Part shown: positions 1-8,021 of the stretch, piece by piece
Numbering within the stretch: position 1 is the stretch's first letter
How the letters are laid out: each line of letters starts with the position of its first letter
Origin: Caproicibacterium argilliputei
GTDB lineage: Bacteria > Bacillota > Clostridia > Oscillospirales > Acutalibacteraceae
Length of the DNA stretch: 64,000 bases
Assembly: GCF_029211325.2 (NCBI RefSeq)
Contig: NZ_CP135996.1
Location: forward strand, 1,240,001 to 1,304,000
Direction of reading: 5' to 3'
The notes under the pieces: model-generated
Databases searched by the model: none
What the model saw: only the letters and a program-made list of their open reading frames with translations
Told to the model about the DNA's origin: nothing
Program-made: the position numbers and the translations under genes

Positions 1-1
1 C

Positions 2-754
2 AATTTTAAGCCGGTGAATTTTGAATTGCCCATTGGGCAGCAGCCGGACGGCGTGCCGGGGCTGCGCCTGCCGTTGGAGGACGGCGGCAGCGTGGAGCTG
101 ATCGGCAAGGTGGACCGCGTGGATGTATGGGATAATGAAGTAGATCAAACCAAATGGCTGCGCGTGGTGGACTACAAAACCGGGAAAAAGAAATTTCGGG
201 TTTCAGATGTTTTGTACGGTATGAATATGCAAATGCTGCTGTACCTTGCGGCGCTGTACGAAAACGGTGCGCCACAGCAGAAACTGAAACCGGCCGGTGT
301 GCTGTATATGCCTGCGGCGGTGCCGGCAGCTTCGGTTGACCGCCGCATGCCAGCGGAAAAGCAGCTGCAAAAGCAGGAAGCGGAACTGTGCATGAGCGGG
401 CTTGTGCGCGATGATCCGGCCATTGTGCGGGCCATGGAGGAAGAGGCTGCCGGACGGTACTTGCCGGTCAAATTGAAAAACGGAGAGCCGGACGGAAAGG
501 GCAGCGCGGTTTCCGGGCCGGAACTGGAGGCACTTCTGGCGTATGTGCAGAACCGCATCCGGGAAATGGCGCAGCAGCTGCACAAGGGCGCCGTGCAGGC
601 GTCCCCGCTGGTCGGCAAGGGCTACGATGCCTGCGCATGGTGTCCTTACGCGCCGGTGTGCGGGCGTGAGCAGGACGATCCGGTACGCGAGATGAATCCG
701 CCCAAACCGGAAGAAGCACTGCAGATGATCAGCAAAGGGGGAAAACCGGAATGA
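2..754 (+). CDS. addB: AddB helicase-nuclease subunit, C-terminal part
   Basis: The reading frame is open from the window edge, so the N-terminus and helicase region lie upstream. AddB forms the AddAB double-strand-break end-processing complex that feeds RecA. What is visible is the RecB-type nuclease domain: GKVDRVD followed by the catalytic VVDYKTG, and near the end the cysteine cluster CAWCPYAPVC, which in this family helps hold a 4Fe-4S cluster (its first cysteine lies far upstream). The stop overlaps the addA start (ATGA), so the two are translationally coupled. The identity is secure from motifs plus the adjacent addA. Confidence 0.95.
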   Translation, partial: NFKPVNFELPIGQQPDGVPGLRLPLEDGGSVELIGKVDRVDVWDNEVDQTKWLRVVDYKTGKKKFRVSDVLYGMNMQMLLYLAALYENGAPQQKLKPAGVLYMPAAVPAASVDRRMPAEKQLQKQEAELCMSGLVRDDPAIVRAMEEEAAGRYLPVKLKNGEPDGKGSAVSGPELEALLAYVQNRIREMAQQLHKGAVQASPLVGKGYDACAWCPYAPVCGREQDDPVREMNPPKPEEALQMISKGGKPE

Positions 755-3700
755 GTACCAATTGGACATCGGAACAGCAGGATGCCATTGCCGCCCGCGG
801 TGGTCCGCTGCTGGTTTCCGCGGCAGCGGGTTCGGGCAAAACAGCCGTTTTGGTCGAGCGGATGGTCGGTTTGATTTTGGATGAACACGCACCGGTGGAT
901 GCGGACCGCCTGCTGGTGGTCACCTTTACCAAGGCGGCGGCGGCAGAGATGCGCGACCGCATCGACAAGCGGCTTTCGCAGGAACTGCGCAATCATCCTG
1001 CAAGTGCGTTTCTGCAGCGGCAGAAAATTCTGCTTTCCCGTGCGCACATCGGGACGGTCGACAGCTTCTGCAGCGATTTGGTTCGGGAAAACTTCAGCCT
1101 GCTGGGGATTCCCGCGGACTTTCGCGTGGCAGATCCCGGAGAAATGGAAGTGCTGCGTGCCCAGACGCTTTCCCGTGTTTTGGATGGGTTCTACTGTGCG
1201 GATGACCGCACGTTTTTGGAACTGCTGGACTGCTTTTCCGCGGGGCGGGACGACCGCCCCCTGACCCGCATGGTGCAGCAGCTGTATGACTTTGTGCGCA
1301 GCCACCCGTTTCCGCAGCGTTGGCTCAAGGACAAGGCGGCCATGTACCGCGCGGAGCATCCGGACGAAACACTGTGGGGAAAGGCAGTGCGTCTGTATGC
1401 GCAGGAAGCGCTGGCCTACTGTGTGCAGACACTGCGGCAGACCATTGTCATGCTGCAGGAGGATGCCATACTTTCCGAAAAGTGCGCGCCGGTGCTGGTG
1501 CAGGATTTGCAGCAGTTGGAAACAGCCGCGGCGGCGCTGCCGCAAGCAGACTGGGATGCGGCAGGCGAATTGCTGCGCGGCATTTCCTTTGGGCGGATGG
1601 CTGCCGTGCGCGGTTATAAGGAAGACCCGCTGAAGCTTGCCGCCGATGCCAACCGCAAAGAAGTGAAAACAGCGGTGCAGCAGGTGCAGAGCCTGCTGAG
1701 CTGCACGGCGCAGGAGTGTGCGCAGGACTTCGAGCGCCTTCTGCCAATGGTGGAAAAGCTGTTTGCAGTGGTTGAAACGTTCGGCAGGGAACTGGATGCT
1801 GCCAAGGCAGAACGGAAGCTGGCGGATTTCGGTGACTTGGAGCACTGGGCGCTGCGGCTGCTGGCGGAGGAAACGCCGGACGGCTGGAAGCGTACCCGCA
1901 CTGCCGAAGAAACCGCACAGCGGTACGATGAAATTTTGGTGGACGAATACCAGGATACCAATGAACTGCAGGACCTTTTGTTCCGCGCGGTTTCCAAAGA
2001 GGAAACCAATTTGTTTATGGTCGGCGATGTGAAACAGAGCATTTACGGTTTTCGGCAGGCGGAGGCGGGTTTGTTTCTGTCCCGACGCAGTGCTTCTGCG
2101 CCGTATGACCGGCTGCATCCGCACTTTCCGGCGTACATCACCCTGGGGCGCAACTTCCGCAGCCGCGCCGGCGTAACGGAAACGGTGAACTTTCTGTTCC
2201 AACAGCTGATGAGCGAGGGCGCGGGCGGTTTGGATTACACCGACCGTGATGCGCTGTACTGTGGCGCGCAATATCCGGATAGCGTCTCTCCAGATGTTGA
2301 ACTGGATTTGCTGGAGCGGCGCACAGACACAGGTGACGCGGAAACCGCAGAACTGGAGTGCCGGCGCATTGCCGAGTATGTTTTGGATTTTCTGCAGAAC
2401 GGAACGGTTTTCGAACAGGGGCAGGCGCGCAGCGGCCGCTTTCGGGATGTGTGCATTCTGCTGCGCAGCGCCAATCAGTACGCGCCGGTTTACGCACGTC
2501 TGCTGGGAAGTCTGGGCATTCCGGCGTGGGCGGACCCCGGCGGCGGATTTTTCGGAACCTTGGAGGTGCGCACAGTTCTGTCTTTCCTGCGCACCATTGA
2601 CAATCCGCTGCAGGACATTCCGCTGCTGGCGGTTTTGGCAAGCCCGATTTACGGCTTTACGCCGGATGAACTGGCACAACTGCGCATTGCCGACCGGAAG
2701 GGTCCCCTGTATTTCGCTGTGCGGAAGGCATCAGCACACGGGAATGAACGGTGTGCCGCGTTTTTGCGCGACCTGCGGGACTGGCGAGCACAGGCTGCAG
2801 CGATGCCGGCAAACCGCTTTATTGATTTCCTGCTGCGGCAGAGCGGCTATCAGGACATGGTTCTTTCTATGGACAACGGCGAAACACGCCTTGCCAATCT
2901 GCATTTGCTGCTGGAGTACGCCAGAAAATACGAAACAGCAGGCAGCGGCGGCCTGTCGGGATTCATTCGATTTGTCGACCGGCTGCAGGAGGAGGGCGGT
3001 GACCTTGGCGCCGCCGCCTCCGGCCGCGAAACAGCGGACGTGGTGCGCATTATGAGCATTCACCGAAGCAAGGGACTGGAGTTTCCGGTTGTGATTCTTG
3101 CGGGCTGTGGGCGCCGTTTTCACAGGGATGTGGGTGATGTACGCCTGCATCCGAAGCTGGGACTCGGCGTTAAGCTGCGGGACGAAGCAACCGGCTGTCG
3201 TTACACCACCCTGCCGCGGAATGCCGCCGCACTGGAGCAGGAGCGTGACGAAATGAGCGAGGAACTGCGGGTGCTGTATGTGGCACTGACGCGGGCAAAA
3301 GAAAAGCTTTTCATGCTTTGTTCCATTTCCAATGTTGAGGCACGCTTGACGTCCCTTGCCGCTAAATTGGGGCAGGAAGACCGCCTGCCGGCATTTTTGG
3401 TGCGGCGCGCGTCCTGCGTGGCAGACTGGCTGCTGCTGTGCGCTCTGCGTCATCCGGATGCGGGTCGTCTGCGGCAGGCTGCCTGCGCGGAGCACCTGCG
3501 TGTGCTGCCGTGCACACAACCCTGCGCGTTTCAAATCATTCGGTACGGCAGTCTGCCGGAAGCAGAACCGGCTGCCGTCCGGCTGCAGGAAGCAGACAGC
3601 CCGGCGGCACCGCCAGACGAGGCGCTGCTGTACCGCCTGCGCGAAGAAATAACGTTTGTTTATCCGTATGCACCCCTTGAGCGCGTGCGTGCAAAAACCG

Positions 3701-4305
3701 CGGCGAGCAATGTGGCGGCGGCACCGTTTGAAAAGACCTATGCGGCGCTGAGCTGTCCGGCATTTTTGAACCGAAGCGGCTTGACGCCGGCGCAGCGCGG
3801 CACCGCCCTGCACAGTTTTCTGCAGTATGCGGATTATCAGAAGGCGGCGCAGGAGCCGCAGGCAGAGCTTGACCGGCTGCGGCAGGAAGCATTTTTGACA
3901 GAAGAGGAAGCTGCAGTTGTGAATCTGGAGGCGGTTCGACGCTTCTTCGCGTCACCACTTGCGCAGCGAATGCTGCAAAGCGCGCACGTTTACCGCGAGT
4001 ATCGCTTTACAGTGGAACTGCCCGCTTCGCGTCTGGACGCGTCCCTTCCGGCGGCAATGGGCGCGGAACCGGTTGTGGTGCAGGGCGCGGTGGACTGCGC
4101 CTTTGAAGAAAACGGCGGTCTGGTGCTGCTGGACTACAAAACCGACCGGGACGCCGACAGTGGCAAGCTGCTGGAACACTACGGCGCACAGCTTGCCGTT
4201 TACAAGGAAGCGCTGCAGCAGTGCATCGGTCTGCCGGTGCGGGAATGTTACCTTTACGCATTTGCCGTGGGAAAGGCTGTGCGAGCCGCCTTTTCGGACA
4301 CTTGA
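751..4305 (+). CDS. addA: AddA ATP-dependent helicase/nuclease
   Basis: At 1184 residues this has the usual AddA size. It is the UvrD-like 3'-5' helicase and nuclease subunit of AddAB. Walker A AAAGSGKT is at residues 24-31, the helicase motif II reads LVDEYQDTN, and the C-terminal RecB-like nuclease shows GAVDCAFEENG and LLDYKTDRD. The ATG overlaps the addB stop by four bases. A promoter for the infC operon starts about 30 bases after its stop, with no clear terminator between. Confidence 0.97.
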   Translation: MSTNWTSEQQDAIAARGGPLLVSAAAGSGKTAVLVERMVGLILDEHAPVDADRLLVVTFTKAAAAEMRDRIDKRLSQELRNHPASAFLQRQKILLSRAHIGTVDSFCSDLVRENFSLLGIPADFRVADPGEMEVLRAQTLSRVLDGFYCADDRTFLELLDCFSAGRDDRPLTRMVQQLYDFVRSHPFPQRWLKDKAAMYRAEHPDETLWGKAVRLYAQEALAYCVQTLRQTIVMLQEDAILSEKCAPVLVQDLQQLETAAAALPQADWDAAGELLRGISFGRMAAVRGYKEDPLKLAADANRKEVKTAVQQVQSLLSCTAQECAQDFERLLPMVEKLFAVVETFGRELDAAKAERKLADFGDLEHWALRLLAEETPDGWKRTRTAEETAQRYDEILVDEYQDTNELQDLLFRAVSKEETNLFMVGDVKQSIYGFRQAEAGLFLSRRSASAPYDRLHPHFPAYITLGRNFRSRAGVTETVNFLFQQLMSEGAGGLDYTDRDALYCGAQYPDSVSPDVELDLLERRTDTGDAETAELECRRIAEYVLDFLQNGTVFEQGQARSGRFRDVCILLRSANQYAPVYARLLGSLGIPAWADPGGGFFGTLEVRTVLSFLRTIDNPLQDIPLLAVLASPIYGFTPDELAQLRIADRKGPLYFAVRKASAHGNERCAAFLRDLRDWRAQAAAMPANRFIDFLLRQSGYQDMVLSMDNGETRLANLHLLLEYARKYETAGSGGLSGFIRFVDRLQEEGGDLGAAASGRETADVVRIMSIHRSKGLEFPVVILAGCGRRFHRDVGDVRLHPKLGLGVKLRDEATGCRYTTLPRNAAALEQERDEMSEELRVLYVALTRAKEKLFMLCSISNVEARLTSLAAKLGQEDRLPAFLVRRASCVADWLLLCALRHPDAGRLRQAACAEHLRVLPCTQPCAFQIIRYGSLPEAEPAAVRLQEADSPAAPPDEALLYRLREEITFVYPYAPLERVRAKTAASNVAAAPFEKTYAALSCPAFLNRSGLTPAQRGTALHSFLQYADYQKAAQEPQAELDRLRQEAFLTEEEAAVVNLEAVRRFFASPLAQRMLQSAHVYREYRFTVELPASRLDASLPAAMGAEPVVVQGAVDCAFEENGGLVLLDYKTDRDADSGKLLEHYGAQLAVYKEALQQCIGLPVRECYLYAFAVGKAVRAAFSDT

Positions 4306-4335
4306 CACCGCAAGAAAATCTTTCTAAAAACGGGC

Positions 4336-4363
4336 TTGACAACAACCGGAATTGTGTTATAAT
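4336..4363 (+). promoter_or_regulatory. Sigma-A promoter of the infC operon
   Basis: TTGACA at 4336-4341 and TATAAT at 4358-4363 with a 16-base spacer. Both hexamers match the housekeeping consensus exactly. It drives a leader of about 170 bases ahead of infC. Confidence 0.85.
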
Positions 4364-4369
4364 AGCTTA

Positions 4370-4539
4370 GTCAAAACAAAGCGGGGCAGATGTGCCCACA
4401 CCTGAGCGGAGCCGTCCGCCGCAGGTCAATACAGGTCCTGTACCTTTTGGGGATTGTTGTGTTGTGCGCGGGCGGAGTATTCTGTCCGCGCTTTTGTGAT
4501 TATAGGAAACCGACAGACGATTGACGGAGGTGCTTAACC
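4370..4539 (+). promoter_or_regulatory. infC-rpmI-rplT mRNA leader (probable L20-type autoregulatory leader)
   Basis: This 170-base untranslated leader ends with a GC-rich hairpin at about 4466-4491 (GCGCGG pairing with CCGCGC) followed by TTTT, an attenuator-like arrangement. In Firmicutes the infC operon is repressed by L20 binding its leader and causing early termination. The position and the terminator-like hairpin support that here, but I could not align it to the Rfam model by eye. Confidence 0.6.
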
Positions 4540-5121
4540 ATTAGCAACAAGGAACTGCAGATCAACGAAGATATCCGCGACCGCGAAGTTCGCGTCGTTG
4601 GAGCAGACGGCAGCCAGCTCGGCATTATGTCGTCCGCTGAGGCACGGGAAATGGCCTACGCAAAGGATTTAGACCTTGTCAAGATTGCACCGCAGGCAAA
4701 GCCGCCTGTGTGCAAAATTATTGACTATGGAAAATTCCGCTTTGAGCAGGCAAAACGCGAAAAGGAAGCAAGAAAAAATCAGCATACCGTGGAAATCAAA
4801 GAAGTGCGTCTTTCTCTGAACATCGACACACACGACTTTGAAACCAAGCGCAACCATGCGATTCGTTTCCTGAAAGAAGGAAATAAAGTAAAGGCTTCTA
4901 TCCGTTTTCGCGGACGTGAAATGGGCCACCCGGATCAGGGATATTCGATTATGCAGAAATTTGCTGAATCACTGGCCGAGTACGCCAGTGTGGAAAAGGC
5001 CGCCAAACTGGAAGGACGGAATATGCTGATGTTCCTCGCCTGCAAGGCTGCCTCCAAACCGGTGGCAAAGCCTGCCGGTAAGTCTGCCGGATCAAAAAAA
5101 TCCGCAACGCCCGCTGAGTAA
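4540..5121 (+). CDS. infC: Translation initiation factor IF-3
   Basis: IF-3 binds the 30S subunit and checks start-codon and initiator tRNA pairing. The first ATG in frame (4627) is too late: the frame is open to an ATT at 4540, preceded by GGAGG at 4526-4530, and the residues after it (ISNKELQINEDIRDREVRVV) are the conserved IF-3 N-terminus. A start at AUU is a known feature of infC and lets IF-3 repress itself. The 193-residue product has the N domain, linker and C domain, then an alanine/lysine-rich tail. It is followed by rpmI and rplT in the normal order. Confidence 0.95.
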   Translation: MSNKELQINEDIRDREVRVVGADGSQLGIMSSAEAREMAYAKDLDLVKIAPQAKPPVCKIIDYGKFRFEQAKREKEARKNQHTVEIKEVRLSLNIDTHDFETKRNHAIRFLKEGNKVKASIRFRGREMGHPDQGYSIMQKFAESLAEYASVEKAAKLEGRNMLMFLACKAASKPVAKPAGKSAGSKKSATPAE

Positions 5122-5156
5122 GCGGAAACTCTTAACAATCAAGGAGGACCCTTATT

Positions 5157-5360
5157 ATGCCTAAGATCAAAACGCATTCCGGCGCAAAGAAGCGCTTCAA
5201 ATTCTCGAAGAACGGAAAGGTCATCCGTGCGCACGCGAATATGAGCCATCTGCTCAACGGCCATGGAAAAGATGCAAAGTTTAAACGCAATATGCGCGGC
5301 ACCTGCGTTACAGACAAAACCAATGTGGGCCATGTCAAACGCTTGATTCCTTACAAATAA
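5157..5360 (+). CDS. rpmI: 50S ribosomal protein L35
   Basis: A basic 67-residue protein starting MPKIKTHSGAKKRFKF, the L35 signature. AAGGAGG lies just before the ATG. It sits 35 bases after infC and 52 bases before rplT, in one operon. Confidence 0.97.
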   Translation: MPKIKTHSGAKKRFKFSKNGKVIRAHANMSHLLNGHGKDAKFKRNMRGTCVTDKTNVGHVKRLIPYK

Positions 5361-5412
5361 AAACAGACTGTTCGCAATGATGAAAATTCCCGTTATTTGG
5401 AGGTAATATATA

Positions 5413-5766
5413 ATGGCAAGAGTCAAGGGCGCACTCGCTACGCGCAAAAGAAGAAAGAAAATTCTGAAGCTCGCAAAGGGCTATTGGGGCAGCAAGAGCC
5501 GTCACTTTAAAATGGCCAAACAGGCCGTCATGAAGTCCGGCAACTATGCGTTTGCCGGTCGTAAGGCTCGCAAGCGTGATTTTCGCCGCCTGTGGATCAC
5601 CCGAATTTCCGCCGGGTGCCGCGCAAACGGCATTTCTTACTCCGTCTTTATGAACGGCTTAAAGAAAGCCGGAATTACGCTGAACCGTAAGATGCTTTCT
5701 GAAATTGCTATTAGCGATGAAGCAGCGTTTAAGAGCCTTGTTGAGCAGGCTAAAGCGGCACTCTAA
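5413..5766 (+). CDS. rplT: 50S ribosomal protein L20
   Basis: L20 is an early 50S assembly protein and in Firmicutes also the repressor of this operon. The 117-residue product begins [19 protein letters not shown] and carries the C-terminal RNA-binding half ([16 protein letters not shown]). A strong terminator follows directly. Confidence 0.97.
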   Translation: MARVKGALATRKRRKKILKLAKGYWGSKSRHFKMAKQAVMKSGNYAFAGRKARKRDFRRLWITRISAGCRANGISYSVFMNGLKKAGITLNRKMLSEIAISDEAAFKSLVEQAKAAL

Positions 5767-5775
5767 TAAACTGTT

Positions 5776-5810
5776 TTTGCGCCCGGTTTCGCTCCGGGCG
5801 CAAATTTTTT
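5776..5810 (+). terminator. Rho-independent terminator after rplT
   Basis: TTTGCGCCCGG and CCGGGCGCAAA form an 11-bp stem followed by TTTTTT. Confidence 0.92.
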
Positions 5811-5840
5811 ATCTGCGCAGGAAAAGAAGGAAACAGAAAC

Positions 5841-6659
5841 ATGGAACACATCACCAGCCGAAAAAACGAGACGGTTCGTGCGGCGGCAGAGTTGCGCCGC
5901 GCTTCTGTCAGGCGCGGGCAGGGGGCCTTTTTGTGTGAAGGGGCGCGCTTGTGCACGGACGCCGCAATCAGTGGGCTTTCCATGCGCGCGCTATTTTACA
6001 CGCAGCGAGCAGAACAGAAGTACGCGCCGTATCTGGAAAAAATTCGCCCACTGGCAGAAAAAATATATCTGTTGGAACCTGCTGTTGCAGATTTGCTTGC
6101 AGATACTAAAAACAGCCAGGAAGTATTTTGTGTCTGTGATATGCCCACACAGGCGTGCGTTACACCGCAGCAGTTTTACGCAAAACCTGCCGCGGGAATG
6201 TGCGTGGCATTGGAGCAGTTGCAGGACCCGTCCAACCTGGGCACGATTCTGCGCACGGCGGAGGCGCTCGGTATTGGGCAGATTCTGCTGTGCGGGGAGT
6301 GCTGCGACCCGTTTTCTCCCAAAGCCCTGCGCGGGGGCATGGGGGCAGCGTTTCGGCTTTCTCTGGTGCGTCTGCCGGCTTTGCCGGAAGCACTGCCGCA
6401 CCTGCGCCGCGCCGGCTGGCGCACACTGGCGGCTGTGCCGGATGCGTCTGCCGCAAAGGTTACAAAAACACGGTTTGATGTGCCTACTGTGATGGCAGTC
6501 GGCAATGAAGGCAGCGGCCTGCTGCCAGAAACCATCCGTGCCTGCAGCGGGTGCGTAACAATTCCCATGTCGGGGCGGGCGGAGTCACTGAATGCGTCTG
6601 CCAGTGCGGCTATTTTGATGTGGGAAATGACACGTGAGTGTGGTGATGAGCGTGGATGA
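5841..6659 (+). CDS. TrmH/SpoU-family RNA 2'-O-methyltransferase
   Basis: A 272-residue SPOUT methyltransferase. The N-terminal part (SRKNETVRAAAELRR) resembles the substrate-binding domain of 23S rRNA methyltransferases such as RlmB. The C-terminal SpoU domain shows the three motifs: LEQLQDPSNLGTILRTAEA, VMAVGNEGSGL and IPMSGRAESLNASASAAI, which build the knotted SAM site. The exact target nucleotide cannot be read from sequence. dprA starts inside its 3' end. Confidence 0.88.
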   Translation: MEHITSRKNETVRAAAELRRASVRRGQGAFLCEGARLCTDAAISGLSMRALFYTQRAEQKYAPYLEKIRPLAEKIYLLEPAVADLLADTKNSQEVFCVCDMPTQACVTPQQFYAKPAAGMCVALEQLQDPSNLGTILRTAEALGIGQILLCGECCDPFSPKALRGGMGAAFRLSLVRLPALPEALPHLRRAGWRTLAAVPDASAAKVTKTRFDVPTVMAVGNEGSGLLPETIRACSGCVTIPMSGRAESLNASASAAILMWEMTRECGDERG

Positions 6660-7797
6660 GCGAATCTGGTGGATCTGGCTGCAGCATGGTTTGGGTGCCG
6701 GTGCATCCAAGCAGCAGCGGATTCTGGAGGCGTATCCGACAGTCGAGGCGTTTTATCGGGCAGGGGTGGAAGGCTGGCGGCTGGAAGGGTACTTTACGGA
6801 GCGCGAACTTCTTCGGCTGCAGCGCTTTTCACCGGAACAGGCGCAGGCACAGCTGGAGTACGCAGAAAAATTGGGGCAGCGTGTTTTAACGCCGGATATG
6901 CCAACTTACCCGCAGTGCCTGCGTGAAATTCATAACTATCCCTGTGCGCTATACATGAGAGGAACACTGCCGCCGGTTGACCTGATGCTCTCGATTGCAC
7001 TCGTGGGCACCCGGAAAGCGACCCGCAGCGGTTGTTCTGTAGCGCATACCATGGGATATGAACTGGCAAAGGCGGGTGCAGTTGTGGTTAGCGGCGGTGC
7101 ACTGGGAATTGACACGCAGGCGCACCGCGGCGCGGTAGAAGCGGCGGGCCGCAGCATCTGCGTCCTGGGCTGCGGCATTGATGCGGATTACCTGCTCTCC
7201 AATGCTTCTCTGCGGGAGGCGGTTACGCTGGACGGCGCATTGATTTCCGAGTTTCCGCCCGGCACGCCCGCCATGGCATCCAATTTTCCAATCCGCAACC
7301 GGATCATTTCCGGCCTTTGCGACGCGACTGTGGTTGTGGAGGCCGCGGCAAAAAGCGGCGCGCTGATTACTGCAGATTATGCGGCGGATCAGGGACGCGA
7401 TGTTTTTGCGGTGCCCGGAAACGTGATGAGTACAGTCTCCAAAGGAACTAACCGCCTTTTGCAGGACGGATGCGCGCCTGCAACGTGTGCTTTGGATGTT
7501 TTGCACAGCTATGAAACAAAATATAAATTGATTCTGCCGGAAAATCCGGGCATGAATGTGGAACTGCCGCCGCGGCAGGCGGAACCCCCACAGCCGTCGC
7601 AAAAACCCGCCGCTCCGGCGGGCCTGTCCAAAACAGCGGAAAAGCTGTATGCGGCACTGTCTGCCCGGCCGCAGTCCATTGACGAACTGTGCGCGGCACT
7701 CTGCCTGCAGCCCGCCGCGCTTTTGGCGGCTGCAACGGAGCTGGAACTGCGGGGACTCATTCGCGCCGGCGCCGGGCAGCGCTATGCACTCGTTTGA
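6646..7797 (+). CDS. dprA: DNA processing protein DprA/Smf
   Basis: DprA loads RecA on incoming single-stranded DNA during natural transformation. The 383-residue product has the Rossmann-like DprA core (ALVGTRKATRSG, VVSGGALGIDTQAHRGA, ISEFPPGTPA, NRIISGL) and a C-terminal winged-helix domain after a proline-rich linker. The ATG at 6646 is chosen over an upstream GTG at 6634; both overlap the preceding gene. dprA next to topA is a common Firmicutes order. Confidence 0.95.
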   Translation: MSVDERIWWIWLQHGLGAGASKQQRILEAYPTVEAFYRAGVEGWRLEGYFTERELLRLQRFSPEQAQAQLEYAEKLGQRVLTPDMPTYPQCLREIHNYPCALYMRGTLPPVDLMLSIALVGTRKATRSGCSVAHTMGYELAKAGAVVVSGGALGIDTQAHRGAVEAAGRSICVLGCGIDADYLLSNASLREAVTLDGALISEFPPGTPAMASNFPIRNRIISGLCDATVVVEAAAKSGALITADYAADQGRDVFAVPGNVMSTVSKGTNRLLQDGCAPATCALDVLHSYETKYKLILPENPGMNVELPPRQAEPPQPSQKPAAPAGLSKTAEKLYAALSARPQSIDELCAALCLQPAALLAAATELELRGLIRAGAGQRYALV

Positions 7798-7850
7798 AAA
7801 AGAAATTTCAATACGCCTGTTTGCGTATTGCACGATAAACGTGTATCATA

Positions 7851-7878
7851 AAAAGGAGGGGAATTTCCCTCCTTTTTA
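7851..7878 (+). terminator. Terminator after dprA
   Basis: AAAAAGGAGGG and CCCTCCTTTTT form a stem around GAATTTC-type loop bases and end in a T run. A second perfect hairpin, CAATACGC/GCGTATTG, lies just before at 7809-7830. Confidence 0.85.
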
Positions 7879-7910
7879 TGGACACATCAGCGGTTCGGAA
7901 AAGATAACGA

Positions 7911-7939
7911 TTGCTTTTTCGTTCCAGTTTGGGTAAAAT
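7911..7939 (+). promoter_or_regulatory. Candidate topA promoter
   Basis: TTGCTT at 7911-7916 and TAAAAT at 7934-7939 with a 17-base spacer. The transcript would begin with a GC-rich hairpin (GGACAAG...TTGTCC, about 7960-7999) ahead of topA. Confidence 0.55.
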
Positions 7940-8021
7940 AAGTTGTTAGATTGGGAAAAGGACAAGCGTCGGCGTGTGCCTGCGCCGTGGTTTTGTCCTT
8001 CCTGTAAAATGAGGTGTTTCT

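Noticed and set aside
646..2679. A 677-residue open frame on the minus strand
   Set aside because: It is antisense to addA, which has all AddA motifs; the frame is open only because of the GC-rich codon pattern of addA.
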